Shown here piece after piece: positions 1 through 13,041 of a DNA stretch of 64,000 nt. The translations under genes were made by a program, and so were the position numbers. Each line of letters starts with the position of its first letter. The first letter of the stretch is position 1. The stretch lies in NCBI GenBank assembly GCA_021442155.1, contig CM038217.1, positions 143,961,643-144,025,642 of the forward strand, written 5' to 3'. The notes beneath the pieces are model-generated. The model ran no database searches and had not been told where the DNA came from. It worked only from the letters and a program-made list of their open reading frames with translations. This stretch comes from Cymbidium sinense. Its lineage: Eukaryota; Streptophyta; Magnoliopsida; Asparagales; Orchidaceae.

Positions 1-1138
1 TTTTTGCTTAAAAGTTCTATTACTTTAATCAGCATTAACTATAAACAATAAGCTTAATCTCATCATTAAGAAAATATTTTTATTAACTAATGTCAACTCC
101 TATTGAGCTTGTGCTGATTTTCCCACTAATTTAAACAATATGATGGTTGGCGAACTTTTGAACTGTAATTATAGTCTAAGATAACTAAGATGCAGATTAA
201 GTTCCCTTTCTCTTTTTGACTCATCTTGCCTCTATCTGTAAAGGAATAATCTACCAAATGTATTCTTTTTTCCTTCTAAAAGTTATCACTTTGGCATCGC
301 TTCCTATACATAATTTTTTTTGTCAGTAATTGACACGATACAATAATTCAATATGAACTTGACCTAAAAAAAATTCAAGTTCAAGTTGACAAATTGACTT
401 AAGGTCATGCTCAAGTTTAAGACTATGACTCATTTAAATTTTTTTTGGGTTGAGTTCAATCGATCTGATTTTGATCAATTAATTCAAAAATTACCTGATT
501 TTAACTCGTGAACTTGAATTTGATTTTAAATATATGTCCAAATAGGTCACTTAATTCATGTGGGTAAGACAGTTGGGTTCGGGCCTAAATTATTAATAAA
601 CAAGTTGAGTTCGAGTTATATTTATTAGATTGAATCAAATTTGAGTCAAATATGAATCTAATCTATTAATAAGTTAGCATGCGCTTGAGCTTAGATTTCA
701 CTAAAAAAGAAAACTTTCAATCACTTAGGCATAACTTTATCCATATTTATTTGGTGCTTGGGTAGTCATTTGTAAGTCGCAAAAAATACAAAAATATGAT
801 AAAATTTAAATTGTTGGAAATTGATGGTTAGTGATTGGTGTGAAACAAATGTGTTCAATTATTGCATGATATGATTTAAGTAAAACTTATCTTTATAGTT
901 TATTTTAGCCTTTAAGTGCAACGGGAATATGCTTTACTGTTTAGATTAGGAATTTACTGATGAAATGGAACCAAATTTAGAATTCTCAGCCTATATAAAT
1001 TCTATAGAATCCTTCTAAGTATCGATTCAATGTTCTTGAGTGAGAGATATGGAAAGAATTTAATAATAAGGAGATTGTTATTAGCTTGATCAAGTGGACG
1101 TAGAGAAAGGCAAGAGGCATCACATAAATAATGAGTCT
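1..1138. other. AT-rich non-genic stretch
   Basis: No ORF of note and no recognised gene. Between about 350 and 700 the DNA is rich in short words such as caagttcaagtt and gagttcgagtt, a composition often seen in old non-autonomous hAT-type debris of plants. No terminal inverted repeats or target duplication could be placed, so I do not call an element. Confidence 0.5.
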
Positions 1139-2162
1139 TGATTTGGCACTGAAAATTCCACTAGTTAAAGCCCGAATCTTGATGTCGAAAGATATCTGAT
1201 TCTGAGTCTAGACTAACCCAGATTAAGCGCTTAAAATATAATTGAAAACTTTAAGATATTAGTTGGCTCCTAAATATGAAGTATTTATAGTCAAATAGAG
1301 CGTCTTGACGAGCCAGATCTAACAAATCCAAGATCTCCTGATTCTGACTTCATTTGAGCATTCAAATACTTAAAATACATGAGATGGTCAAAGGAATCAT
1401 TTTGAGCCGTCTAATAGAGTGGTTTAGATTTTACATGAATTTATAGAAACGCCATACCTCTAATCTATAAATAATTCATCATTATTCATATGAGGGGAGG
1501 CCCGAAGTTAAAGAGAAGAGAGAGCTTTGATGTTTAAAGATCCTCTAAGCATAATCGTGTCACTAATCGACGGTCGCCGACCACCGCCATAGGTCATTGC
1601 CGCCAACCACCGCTGGCTGCCGCCGTCGACCACCACCGCTGGTCATCGCCGCCGACCACCGCCGCCGGTCATCGCCACCAACCATCACCGCCCACCACCA
1701 TCGTTTCAAGCCGCAGACCTAACGCCACCTACCGCATGCGCCGCCATCGGCCAGGCTCGCCACTTAAGTTACCAGCCACCATTGACCATCGTCTCGTCAC
1801 CATCGCTACGCCACCGACGGTCGCCGATTCATCATTGATATCGTCATTCACACTACTACCATTCACTATACATCCATTACATTGCGTGCTCTTTCTTCTA
1901 CGATTCGAATTTCCGTGGTGGCTTTTTACAACTCTGTAATCTCGTTATCAGGAAAACTTAAACTTTGTACTCCAAAATAGATATATAGTGGAACATTTTT
2001 AATGGGCTAGACCCCGTGATTTTTTTTCTTTTTTTTGGGTTTTTTCACGTCAAAATCCTAGAGTTTTTCGTTCTCTCTTCAAATATCTGTGTGTGTGCTA
2101 TATTTTTCAATAAGTCTATGGCGTAAAGTTTTATTCTATTTTAACTAGTTTTATAGCACGTA
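1139..2162 (+). repeat. 5' LTR of Tat-type Ty3/gypsy element (family A)
   Basis: This starts with TG (TGATTTGGCACTGAAAATT) and ends near tagcacgta, just before a primer-binding-like stretch ttgacgccgctcatgg at about 2168-2184. The same sequence family recurs at 30446-37342 (split by a transposon) and, in part, from 46171, which fixes its limits. A TATAAATA box sits at 1466-1473. About 1565-1850 is a GC-rich run of degenerate 'cgccgaccaccgccg' units, a minisatellite that is part of this LTR family. The 3' end is placed to within a few bases only. Confidence 0.75.
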
Positions 2163-2422
2163 ATAGTTTGACGCCGCTCATGGAAACAAACCTCACAGAT
2201 CTGTAAAACACGCATTATGACCAACAAGCCAATACATAAATAGCTTCCAAACTCCCATCACTCTTGAAACCAATCCTTGAACCAAGGATGTTAAGCTTCT
2301 GCCTCACTTCTCCCTGATAGGCATGACCATATCGATGAAGGTGTAACAGGAACCCCTCTAGAAGATCGTATTCGTCGAATGGAAGAGTCTCAAAATGAGA
2401 TAATCTGACTTTTACGAGAAAC

Positions 2423-3640
2423 TTGATAGCCACTATTGCATTAAACACATCTCCCCCAAGACCGATCATTGGGGTCAAAATCGATGTGAGCCTTCCATCG
2501 TTGAAATTCCTCCGCTTCCGCGTGATCCCTCCCGACCTTACTAGTTTCGCCCATCCAACACATGCAGCTCAACCGATTACTAACCCATCGATTATTCCCG
2601 GTAGCTTGGCACGTTCTTGCCATATTGATTTCACCTGTCATGTTATACGTGTAAAATTACAACACTTAATGCAAGAAGAATTCCACCTTAAAGACAGAAA
2701 TCATCTTCTCTCTCACCGCGGCTATTAGGAGTCTTCACCTTTAGCTGAAGCTATTCTTCAACATCCTATTCCCGTAGGTTTTAAGCTTCCGAACATCGAC
2801 TCCTATGATGGGGCAACTGACCCATATGAACACATCGATCATTACAGAACCATCATGCATATCCGACGAGCTCCTGACACACTGCTTTGTTAAGTCTTTC
2901 TAGTCACCCTCAAGGGTCAAGCCCGCACTTGGTTTTACTCCCTTCCAAGGGGATCTATCCATTCCTTTGGCGAACTCACCAAGATTTTTGTAGAACAGTT
3001 CATTGCAAATTGGAGGATCATTAAATATTCCTCTCATCTCTCAAGCATTCGTCAAAATGAAGGTGAATCACTTAAGGAGTACTTCTAGAGATTCTCCTTG
3101 GAAGCTTGCCAAATACTTGGGGTAGACCCTGCATTACGAAGAAGAGTTTTCCTTGGAGGGCTCCGTTCTAGACCTTTCTACTTGTCACTAATGCGAGATA
3201 CAGTCCGCTCATATGCCGACTTAGATCATCGTGTGGAATCACAAATTTCTGCTAATAAGGCTATTAATGTCCATTGAAAATAATTTGAACAATTCATAGG
3301 AAAATGTATCAAAAGTATCAAAAGAAGCACAGATCAACAATCTCATCAAAAGAAGCAACAAGACAGTCGTGATCTCCCTCCACGGCCCCCACATCAACGA
3401 CGTGAACCATGAACAAAAAAGGAATACACATCACTGAATGCATCTCGTGTTAACGTCTTGATAACCATTCGAGATGAAGAGATCATTAAGTTTCCACATC
3501 CACTGAAACCAAATTCAGAAAATCATAAGCAATATTATCACTTCCATCGAAGTCATGGACATACTACAGAGGCATGTAAATAACTCAAAGAAGAGATCGA
3601 GATGCTCATTCAATATGATATATGCGTCAATTTGTGCAGT
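2423..3640 (+). pseudogene. gag of Tat-type retrotransposon, broken
   Basis: One reading frame beginning at the ATG at 2423 continues through in-frame stops (TAG 2726, TAA 2891, TAG 3089 and others). The core after 2729 carries the retrotransposon gag signature: a YDGATDPYEHIDHYRTIM segment, then LKGQARTWFYSLP, GSIHSFGELTKIF and a VFLGGLRSRPF stretch. Further on, YYHFHRSHGHTTEACK resembles the Cx2FHRxxGHxTEEC knuckle of Tat gag, with the first Cys replaced. Gag would form the particle and bind RNA. The stops make it non-functional. Assignment to the Retrotrans_gag family is from motif memory, not a search. Confidence 0.75.
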
Positions 3641-3839
3641 ATCAATCAACTCAAGCAAACATAACTCCAATTAGGGGGCAATTGGGACAATCATCACATA
3701 AACAACAAAATAGTTGCCAAATAATTGGAGAAATTGAAACGATTGCGGGAGCGTCACTAATATCTAATCAAGTTTTCATCACCACCTATGAAGAGCCGAA
3801 GTTAAAAAAAATCTCATATTAATCATCCCATCATTTTTA

Positions 3840-4490
3840 ATGACTCAGATTTAGAAGGAGTCCAAGTTCTGCATCAAGATCCTCTTGTCATCAGTGCGGG
3901 GATCGGTGACCCATGTTATAATGTTAAGAGAATTTTGATATATAATATGAGTTATGTTGATGTTTTATTTTACTCCACCTTTCTAAGCACGTGTCTGGTT
4001 AAGGAAAAGCTCCAACTCACTGCAGGACCATTATATGGGTTTGATAATTATCCTGTACAAGTGGAGGGGGAAATCACCCTTCCTGTTGTTCTCAGAGAAT
4101 TTCGTAGACAAGTCACCCATTCAATTCAATTCATAGTGGCTAAGTCAAATTCAACATACAATACTATCTTTGGAAGGCCCTTCCAATTCTTTTGTGTCAT
4201 CTTTTCATTAGAAATTTCCAACCCTTGTTGGGGTTGGAGTAGTTTGTGAAAATCAACAAATAGCACAATCATGTTACCTCAGACAAGCTCAACCATGCCC
4301 TTCGGTGACCTTCAACATCGAGAATTTTAACCTTCGAGATGAAGAAGTACCTCTGAGGGCTTTGCCTGTAGAAGACTTACTCCCTATTTCATTATCAGAT
4401 GCCCAACTGTCAAGCTATGATCAAGGATCCAGAGGAAAAAATCTTCCCTAGAACTTGGAACATGGAGGATCTCTACTTGCATTTTGGACA
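3840..4490 (+). pseudogene. Retroviral-type aspartic protease remnant (Tat element)
   Basis: The open part is 3935-4249. It reads through a VDVLFYSTF segment, a PVQVEGEITLPV segment and AKSNSTYNTIFGRPF, which match in order the flap and ILGRP regions of Tat-lineage protease. The catalytic D-(S/T/G)-G motif should lie directly before VDVLFY but reads YNMSY here, so the catalytic Asp is lost. After a stop the homology goes on in another frame (NQQIAQSCYLRQAQ, then LRDEEVPLRALPVEDL) up to about 4490. It would process Gag-Pol; this copy is dead. Confidence 0.65.
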
Positions 4491-4500
4491 ATTATGTAAT

Positions 4501-6585
4501 ACCTATTGTGGTAGTGATTCGTCATGTTTGTATGGAAATCTAACACACTTGAAATATATTTTGTGTTAGTATAAGTATATTAGGTTTTCACCAAATATAA
4601 TTTCAAATGTTTGAATGATTTATTAATATGATACTCTCATGTGTTGTTCTCTAAATGATTGCACATATTATCCCATTTCAAATGTAAAATTTGTCAATTC
4701 AAGTTATAAGTTCTATTGAATAGTGGCAAGATATGATTTGGACATATCCTTGGTACTTTATGGAGTTGTTTATTGTCTAATTTATAAGAATTATGCCAAC
4801 AAATTTTTAATATAATGTGATATTTTATGCATATTTTTATATTTATATGATCATTATATTATATTTAGATTTAGTTACTTGTATAGCTTAAAATCTTAAC
4901 TTAAATTTTACAATATTTATTGAAATACATAATTCTCTTTAATATTATTTCTTATTCATTTCTCTTCATTTTCAATTAAGCTAAACATTAAGAAGTTTGA
5001 AGTTTTTGGAGTCAAATTTAAGAGCTAAGATAATTGAGATAAATATTTCTTTTAATGCAGGACACTATTCTCGAATTTTAAAACTTATTGCCACTTATTT
5101 GTTGCAATATTTCTCATTAAAATTAATTAAATCAATCAAAAGCTTTAAACTTCAAAAAAATTTTATTGAATACATTATAGTGGGTTATCATCTTTATGTT
5201 AATATTTATTCATATGTAATTATTTATAGTATTAACAACTAATTTCTATATGCTTACGTTCATAGCTTTTTTTTTTACCATTCACATTGATGAGTAAGAC
5301 AAAAATGTGAAGATTAATGATAATGTTTTGTGATTTCCCTTCAGTGACATACAAGATACCTATTATGCATTGCATATAACATCGATATAACTTTTGATAT
5401 TTGCTCATTAATACATGTTATTTAGTGCTTTTCATATGTTTTGACATTTGTTATTCAATTTTGATAATAACCTCACTTTAATTCTTCATATATTTCATGA
5501 ATGAGTTCTAAAGTTCTTTTGACTAGCATACTTGAAGTGCCTACTTCTCTTGGTATGATTGAAACACTACATGATTTAGTGTGGCCCCTTAAAATCCATA
5601 AAGGCCAATTTTCTTTTCTTTTTTAGATACTAAGATATATCATTTCATCTCAAGTTCAAATGAAAATATTACTATGTCTTAGAATACCTTAAATAGCATA
5701 TTTCATCCATGGGTGAAATTATTCATTTATAAAGTTCTTCATAACTCCAATAAAAAAATATGAATCCATTTATAATCAAAATATCAAATTAAAACTTCAG
5801 TGTATTAATCTCTTACATATCAACTGCTCTTAGTGATAAATTACATGCCTCCAAAAATAATACATATTATAATTATATGACATCTAATGACTTAGCACTT
5901 ATTAGATATTGTAATAGGTTCACTTTAGGGATCTTAGGTTTGGGTACAATTATTATTTTTTACTTTTTATATAATATGATTTTACTTTACCATTTTTGTT
6001 GTGTGTACAATGATAGACTAGCATATCATTTTAGTTAGATTTTTATGGTATAATCACTTAGGCAAATATACAATGATGGATGCTCAATACATGACATAAA
6101 GTAGTGTCAAGTTCTTGAATAATATGCATAATTTTTTTGCGCTATATATATATATTACAAGAGCTCAACTATCCTATTTTGCCATTTCTTAATTTTATTT
6201 TAGAGCCTAATTTTCTAAGCATTGTTATTCATGCATAAATAATTTATTAATAATGGGTGTCGAAATAAAAACGATCTTTTTTCTAGGATTATTCACTCGT
6301 TGTCATAGTTTGGCCTAACTTTGTGCTATGTCATTAGACACTTAAAAGCCTAAAATTTTTACACTAAATGTAAGCAACAAAGATGAATCATAAAAAATGC
6401 TTTCTATTTTTTTATTTTTTCATCCTATTTTTTATTCAAAGGGCTTATTTTATGCTAAGATTTTTTTTAAAATACTTAAATCTTAACCTTTTTTATTGAC
6501 TTTGATCATTTGTCATATAAATAAGAATATGTTTAATATAATTTAATATTAAACTCTTTTGGTTAATGACCACATATACAAATCT

Positions 6586-6647
<62 letters not shown>

Positions 6648-8204
6648 ACACACATGTAAACATATAAGTCTTTAATAACACCCCTATGATTTCACTACTT
6701 AGGTTCAAGAACTAAGTTTGTTAGCTAATCTACCATTTTGTTTCAGTATTGATGGATATATTAGATATTATGTGAGAAAATCTATAAGAAAGAAAGGTGA
6801 TATCTTGATTATTTGGAGTCCTATATCATATCCTGAGGTTTTTTTTATTAGATCAAAGGTGGGTCATATGGCCTATTAATCAATTTGTGGACTTTTTTCT
6901 CTACTTAAATTACATGAACTAAAGCTGTCATGAGATTTAAACGACATCCAAAACAAGATAAGCCTTTTATCCCTCAAGACGAGCAAAGATTGTAGGGGTC
7001 ACAATTGAACTTCTTTTATAAATATGAGAGTAATATCATCATCTCAACCTCTTTTATATTAAATACAAAAAAGTTTGGCAAACCAAATCAATGTTTTCAT
7101 CTATCCTATTATATGTGTTTGCTATCCAACATAAAAAGTGAATAATTATAAAGAGTATTTTTCATCATTTGCACAACATGAGTGGCAGTGATGCATTGTA
7201 ATCCAAATAATTTATTAGTAGCTTGTTTGGAGTGACATTTAATCATTATACCAATTTACCAAATTTGTTAGTGTAGAAATTACATGCTTGAGAATTTTAT
7301 TCATTGAAAAGTTTATTAGGACACAACACCATATTACCATAAGAGAGCTTATTGTTAAAAACATAAGCAAAATGAGAGTTTCAAGGATTAGATTTTACAC
7401 TAGAGAAATTTTAGTTGAACCCCAAAATTAAGAACATAATCTTATTAAAATTTATTGAAAAATATTTATAGGTCAATCACCCTTTCCTTGAAAGGATTTA
7501 TTATCAATACTTTTGAAAAATTACTTAGTTAAGCTACTTAGTCAATTTGAAAGAAGCTCATGCTAAAGAAAATATTACAAAAAAATTATTTTGGCTGTGA
7601 AGAGTGACAAATTATCAGTTCTTGTTCATATACTACGTTGCTTAACAAAATTCCCTAAGCCTTCTAAATGTGAGACTTGAGGCCAATAAAAAAGGGCCAT
7701 GCAAGTTTACTTTTGCAACATAGTGGCATGAATCTGTCAAAGACCATATGAGCCTTAGAAATGTGTTTAGGTCATGAAGTAAAAGAAGAAAACATAAAGA
7801 AAATAAAGCCAGGTGGGAACATATAATCAGTCTAAATAACAGGAATACATACCTCATATTTTAACTCCATATGAATTTTTTTAGACTAGGCATTTCAAAT
7901 TCAATTAAAAATAATTTTATGTATATGTTATTTACCTATTTTGATATCAAATCTAATAAATCAAATTTTGATAATGATACTCATATTTTTAATGGATGCA
8001 TATCAAATTTAGCATTATTCATATAGCTAATTGATTGTTTGACTAATGAATTATAGTCTCATATTAGAGAGACTCATAAGGTTAGTAGGAAAAAAATAAT
8101 CATTGAAGTCCTCGAGTATAATGGTAATGGGTATATCGCCTTAATCCTTCTCCATGGAGAAATGAATATGGTTGAAGTCACAAAAGATAAACAAACACAA
8201 TAAT
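4501..8204. other. AT-rich intergenic DNA
   Basis: Short ORFs here look like chance products of AT-rich DNA: biased composition, no recognised motif, no paired splice sites. Apart from the dinucleotide repeat listed separately I see nothing that supports a gene. Confidence 0.6.
6588..6644. repeat. (TA)n microsatellite
   Basis: An uninterrupted TA dinucleotide run of about 28 units, followed at once by a short (CA)n run. It is a simple sequence repeat and likely variable in length. Confidence 0.95.
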
Positions 8205-8945
8205 TGTCACACCCCAGATGACCCGTGAAAACTCATAATTAACTTAACCTGAAATCTTGCAATCTTACCTGAAATTGATATCTCCTCATAAGCTTTCGAA
8301 ACACTGGAGTACGACTCCAAAGTAAGCTCCGTCTATTAATTACACCTTCAATGTTAATTAACAAAATGTCAATCTAAACCCCAATTTAATACAATAATTC
8401 TACAACTCACCAGCGGTTGAACTCCCCAATCACGCATTTCAACATCAAGGAAGGGCGCTGAAAGAAAAAGGGATAGGGAAAGAAATTAACAACTTACAAA
8501 ACTTCCCTAAGTTTTCCGACTAGCAGAATTCCAGCCGATCGGTTCACCGATTTCAAAGCGACTTGGATTTTACCGTCAACATACCTGGCGTCGACGAAAT
8601 CGAACTTCCACCGGCGGGTCCAGTGAAGTTCTGGCTCGAGCGTCGCTGCGCCGAGGGTCGTCAGCCGAGAGGATAGCGGTTCCTGCTCACATGTCTGAAG
8701 CGTCGTTGAAGCCGAGCGCGGGGAGGCGAAAATGCGATCGAGAAAAGAAAGAACTTCGCGTGAAGGGGTGCGGGGAGGAAGGAAGTGAAATAAATAGCGG
8801 GTATTACCTTCGATCGATCCGAATATCGCGTCGAGAGCGTTAATCCAAATCTGCGAAGTAAAGTGGATTTGCTACAGTAAGTGCTACAGTAACAACGGGT
8901 TAATTAGCTTAAAAAAAATTAATTAGGGATTAAATGGATATTACA
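8205..8945 (-). mobile_element. Solo LTR, Del/Tekay-like Ty3/gypsy, minus orientation
   Basis: The plus strand starts tgtcacacccc and ends ca, and both ends are flanked by the same five bases, ATAAT (8200-8204 and 8946-8950). Read on the minus strand the LTR ends GGGGTGTGACA, the ending typical of Del/Tekay chromovirus LTRs. It contains a TATTTATTT promoter-like box (near 8790-8800) followed by a GC-rich R/U5 and a splice-donor-like CAGGTATG. No gag or pol lies on either side, so this is a single LTR left by LTR-LTR recombination. Confidence 0.8.
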
Positions 8946-9291
8946 ATAATGATGTTAATAAAACCAAACAGTAAGACTTTATTACTTTATTGTGAATTAA
9001 TTGACAATTGATTAGAAGTGCAGTAAAAGAAATTATATAATACCATTTAATTCAAATTATGCTGCCAAAAGCAAAAGCTATAATATCATTTCAGTTTTGA
9101 CATATTAGTTATTTCCTTTCAATTTTTAATAAATAGTTAATGTCGGCATGGTGTTCTCTAATTAGATATATGAAATCAAAGATATGTCTCTCACAAAGAG
9201 GCCTTATGTTTCAAAGATGCGACAGATGAAGAAGAAAATGAGTTAATGTTTTGCTGGTTAGCTTTATTGGCATTAATAAAAAAACACTTAG
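8946..9291. other. Spacer between solo LTR and the next retrotransposon
   Basis: AT-rich, no ORF of note. The last bases (cttag, 9287-9291) form the left target duplication of the element that follows. Confidence 0.6.
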
Positions 9292-9858
9292 TGATCGAGG
9301 TGTGCGTTCTTTCTTTTGATGAGATTGAGAGAACATGGGTATTGGAGGTGAAGGAAGAAGATATGTTGGATAACTAGCGCTCCCACCAAGGATTGCCAAG
9401 GTTTGGCCACCAAGCTCTCAAACCACAAGAATAACTCAAAAATCTGTAATTGCCAAAAGATCTCCTTCATTCTAATAAGAGGAGCTATTTATAGCCATTA
9501 CAAGTATCTTTCAAAAGAAAAGAATTCAAAATATGGGAAAGGTGGGTGGCCACATTAATGTGAAGCATTAAATTGCCTCATTATTTTATGTCATCCACCC
9601 ATTTCGCATGCTATTATTTTATGTGGATTCAACCACCTCACATGTTATGCTTTGAATTTTTAAATGCAAAATTTCAAACATAGAGTTTCTAGAAGAAAAT
9701 TAAAAATTACATAAATAAAAAGATGAAATCATAAAATGGGTCTTAATAGGCTAATGGGCTAACTCTTCTTCTTTCTTGAATTTTCTTGGGCTTTAGCTTG
9801 AGATCTTGTAATTGGGTTTTGAGCTCTAATTTATTGATCCTCATGATGTTCTACATCA
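9292..9858 (-). repeat. 3' LTR of the minus-strand Ty3/gypsy element
   Basis: Bounded by TG/CA and colinear with 15278-15846. Both copies contain the TATTTATAGCC-like stretch (plus strand ggctatttatagcc; promoter side on minus). The two LTRs differ by scattered substitutions and small indels, so the insertion is not recent. Confidence 0.85.
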
Positions 9859-10091
9859 ACTCCCCTGGGCTCAATTAAACTCTGCTCCATACAGTTGAAA
9901 TCTAAGAAGTCTTCTACTAATTATGGAGCTAAAGTCTCCAAATCACTACGGATCAATCATGTGTCTTCAGCTGGTGGCTTATTCTTACTAGAAAATGATG
10001 TTGGTCGGATTAATGGGTGCTTCCTCGGTAATATAGTCAACTTCAAAGGAAGAGGGCTTCCGCGGTGCTATATCTCTACTAAAGAGTTAGA

Positions 10092-10960
10092 CTAAACAAG
10101 TGGAGGTTTTCTAATTCCTTCATATGATAGAATATCTTCAATATTAATAACTGGATGAATGAACATATATCGCAGTAAATCAAGGTGATAAACATTAGTT
10201 CCAATTTTCTTGAGAATTTTAAATGGACCATAAGCTCGTGCATGTAATTTCTTATATCTAGTAGTTTCATAATGCTCAGGTCGAATGCGAATCAATACAT
10301 AATCACCTTCTTTATATTTTTTCGTTGAACGATTATGATTTACCTTAGAAGTATAATTATCATTACTTATAGTAATTTTCTTTCTTAAATCTTCATGGAG
10401 GCTTTGAAAATCTTTAGCAAATGAGAATGCTACATCAGAAAATACATGAGATGGTAGGTTTGCTACATCTATTGGTCGTCGTGGGTTTTGACCATAGACT
10501 ACCTCAAATGGTGATTTTTTTGTAGTTCTAGATATAGTACTAATATAGGAAAATTCGGAGGTTAGTAAATGTAAATCCCAATTTCCTAAACTTTTACCTA
10601 CCAAACATCTAAGCAAATTTCCTATGGTACGATTAACTTCTTTAGTTTGTCCATCAATTTGTGGGTGAAAGGCAGAAGAGAATTTTAATTTGGTACCTAA
10701 TAATTTTCATAATATTTTCCAAAAATATGAGACAAACTTAACATCTCTGTCAGAAACAATGGTTAAAGGAGACCATGGAGGCACTATTTTTTAAAAAATA
10801 ATTTAGCTATATAAGAAGCATCATTTATTTTTGAACAAGGTAAGAAATGAGCCATTTTTGAGAACCTATCAACTACAACAAAAATACTATCATGTCCTCG
10901 AGCTATCATAGGTAATCCTAGAATAAAATCCATTGATAGGTCTTCCCAAGGCCTATAAGG
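10092..10960 (-). pseudogene. Integrase of the Ty3/gypsy element
   Basis: The open part is 10092-10616. Upstream, in the same region, the catalytic core is readable: a MDFILGLP segment (first Asp), [14 protein letters not shown] (second Asp, VDRF), and DGQTKEVNRTIGN. In relatives the last motif reads DGQTEVVNRT, so the third acidic residue appears to be Lys here. The C-terminal part has the GPFKILKKIGTNVYHLDL segment and ends NIEDILSYEG, the GPF/Y module of chromovirus integrases. No chromodomain is visible after it. It would insert the cDNA; stops near 10700-10800 break it. Confidence 0.75.
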
Positions 10961-11279
10961 AACATGTAAGGCAGTGTATTATTCAGACCTTTGTTTGATA
11001 GTTTTAGCCTTTTATAAATTAAACATTGAGCCACTAATTTTTGAACATCTCATTTTAATGAAAGCCAATAAAATCTATTTTCTAATAAACATATGGTCTT
11101 ATCCTTTCCAAAATGACCAATACAGATGTAGCTCAGTGATAAGGAATTCTCTAAGAGAAGATCAAGGAATGCATAATTGTTTTCCTTTATATAAATATCC
11201 ATTTGTTATCAAGAATGTCCCTTGTAAAGTTATTGGTTTATCTAGGTGTTCAAGATAAATTAGGTGAAAGTTAGGGCAC

Positions 11280-12660
11280 ACAATATAATCATCTTTAATT
11301 CTATCAAATCTTGGAATTCTCAATTCTAAAGAGGAAATCATTAGGTTTACCCTGGATAAAGCATCAGCAGGCTTATTCTCAATTCTGGGCTTATGCTTTA
11401 GAACAAAAGAGTAGTCTTATAAAAATTCAACTCATTTTGCATGCCTATGGCTTAATTTTCATTGAGTATTAATGAATTTTAAGGCATGGTGATCAGAATT
11501 AAGTATAAATTATCTATGTAAGAGATAGTGTCACCAATGCCTTAAGGATTGAATTACAACATAAAATTTTCTATCATAAGTGGAATATCGTTGTTTAGCT
11601 TCATTTAACTTTTCACTAAAGAATGCTATAGGATGATTCTCTTGACTTAAAATTCAACCTATCCCAATTCCTGAAGCATCAAATGTCATTTCAAAGGCTT
11701 TAGAAAAATCAGGAAGCTTAAGGATTGGTGCAGAAGTGATAAGAACTTTAATTTGCTCTAAGGCCTTTTATGCATTAGAAGTCTAACAAAATTTATCTAA
11801 TTTTATTATATTAGTTATTGGAGCAAAAATGGTACTAAAATTCTTAATAAATCTCTGATAAAAAGTGGCTAAATCATGGAAGCTTCTAACTTCAGTAAAA
11901 TTTTTAGGTGGTGGCCAATCTAAGATTGCTTTCACTTTAGAAGGATCAGGTTTAAGTCCAAAAGTGGATATAATAAAACCTAAAAAGATTACCTCAACTT
12001 GCAAGAAATACTTTTTAAATTAATGTATAATTTCTCTTGTCTAAGTATTTCAAAGACTTTTTGTAGGTATTGTAGATGCTCATTTTCACTTGGACTAAAA
12101 ATCAGAATATCATCAAAATACACCACCAAAAATTTACCTATATATGGTTTAAGAATAGTATTCATTAATCTCATAAATGTGCTAGGAGCATTTGAAAGTC
12201 CAAAGGGCATGACAAGCCATTCATAAAGTCCATCGTGGGTCTTAAAAGTCTTCCACTCATCTCCCGATCTAATCAATTTGATGATATCCACTTTTAGATC
12301 AATCTTTGAAAAAAATTTGCTCACGAGATTAAATCTAACATATCTTCTAATCGGGAAATAGGAAATTTATATTTGATAGTAATTTTATTTATTGCTCGAC
12401 TATCAACACACATTCACCATGTTCTATCTTTCTTTGGAGTTAATAATGCTGTGACTGCACAAGGGCTAAGACTCTCTTGAATAAAACCCTTTCTTAATAA
12501 TTCCTCAACTTGTCTTTTAATCTCAACATGCTCGGTAGGGTTCATCCTATAATGTAGAAGATTAGGAAGTTGAGAACCGGGTAAGAACTCAATAGCATGT
12601 TGAATGTCTCTTAGAGGATGTAGCTCATCGTGAAGCTCATCATATCGTTAAAATCGAAGA
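11280..12660 (-). pseudogene. Reverse transcriptase-RNase H of the Ty3/gypsy element
   Basis: From the 5' side on the minus strand: [33 protein letters not shown], then FFSKIDLK, the [15 protein letters not shown] block and the catalytic [11 protein letters not shown] (around 12110-12125), then VIFLGFIIS and [18 protein letters not shown]. RNase H follows near 11700-11400 (MTFDASGIGIG, NHPIAFFSEKLNEAKQRYSTYD, KPADALSR). The YFDD active site is intact, but the frame breaks at about 12326, 11780 and several places downstream. It would copy RNA to DNA and remove the template. Confidence 0.8.
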
Positions 12661-13041
12661 AGAGAAGAGACCACAGTATGTGAGTCTCATTATAGTCTGG
12701 TATGACTTCTTTTACATGTAATATGTGAAGAAGAAATGGATCGAAAATTCTTTTAGAAAGCAAAACCTATTATTTCTATCTTTGGGGTCAAAAGAGTAGG
12801 TGTTTTTAAAGTAAGGAAGTGATAATTAGGCTATGTAGGATTTTCTATGATAATTAATTGAAGTTTGATATTTTTCTTCAATAGAGGCTTTGGTTGCAAG
12901 TCAGAAGTTATTTTGTGTGGTGTTATGGAGGGTGTTTTTTTTATTGGCTTTATATAGGAGTTTAATAGTCTTATTATTATGTTTAAAAATATAAGTATTT
13001 TTCTTACCATAGTGAATAATATTCATTTCATATAGCCAAGG

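Larger units (their letters stand above)
1139..4500 (+). mobile_element. Truncated Tat-lineage Ty3/gypsy retrotransposon
   Basis: The order is LTR, PBS-like ttgacgccgctcatgg (compare the ttggcgccgtctgtggg usual in this lineage), gag, zinc-knuckle-like segment and protease. Recognisable coding sequence stops at about 4490, before reverse transcriptase, and no 3' LTR is found downstream, so the copy is truncated at its 3' end. It carries many in-frame stops and is not autonomous. Confidence 0.7.

Noticed and set aside
11128..11144. gtagctcagtgataagg, like a tRNA D-arm
   Set aside because: It lies inside integrase/RNase H remnants of the minus-strand retrotransposon; no B box or acceptor stem follows.
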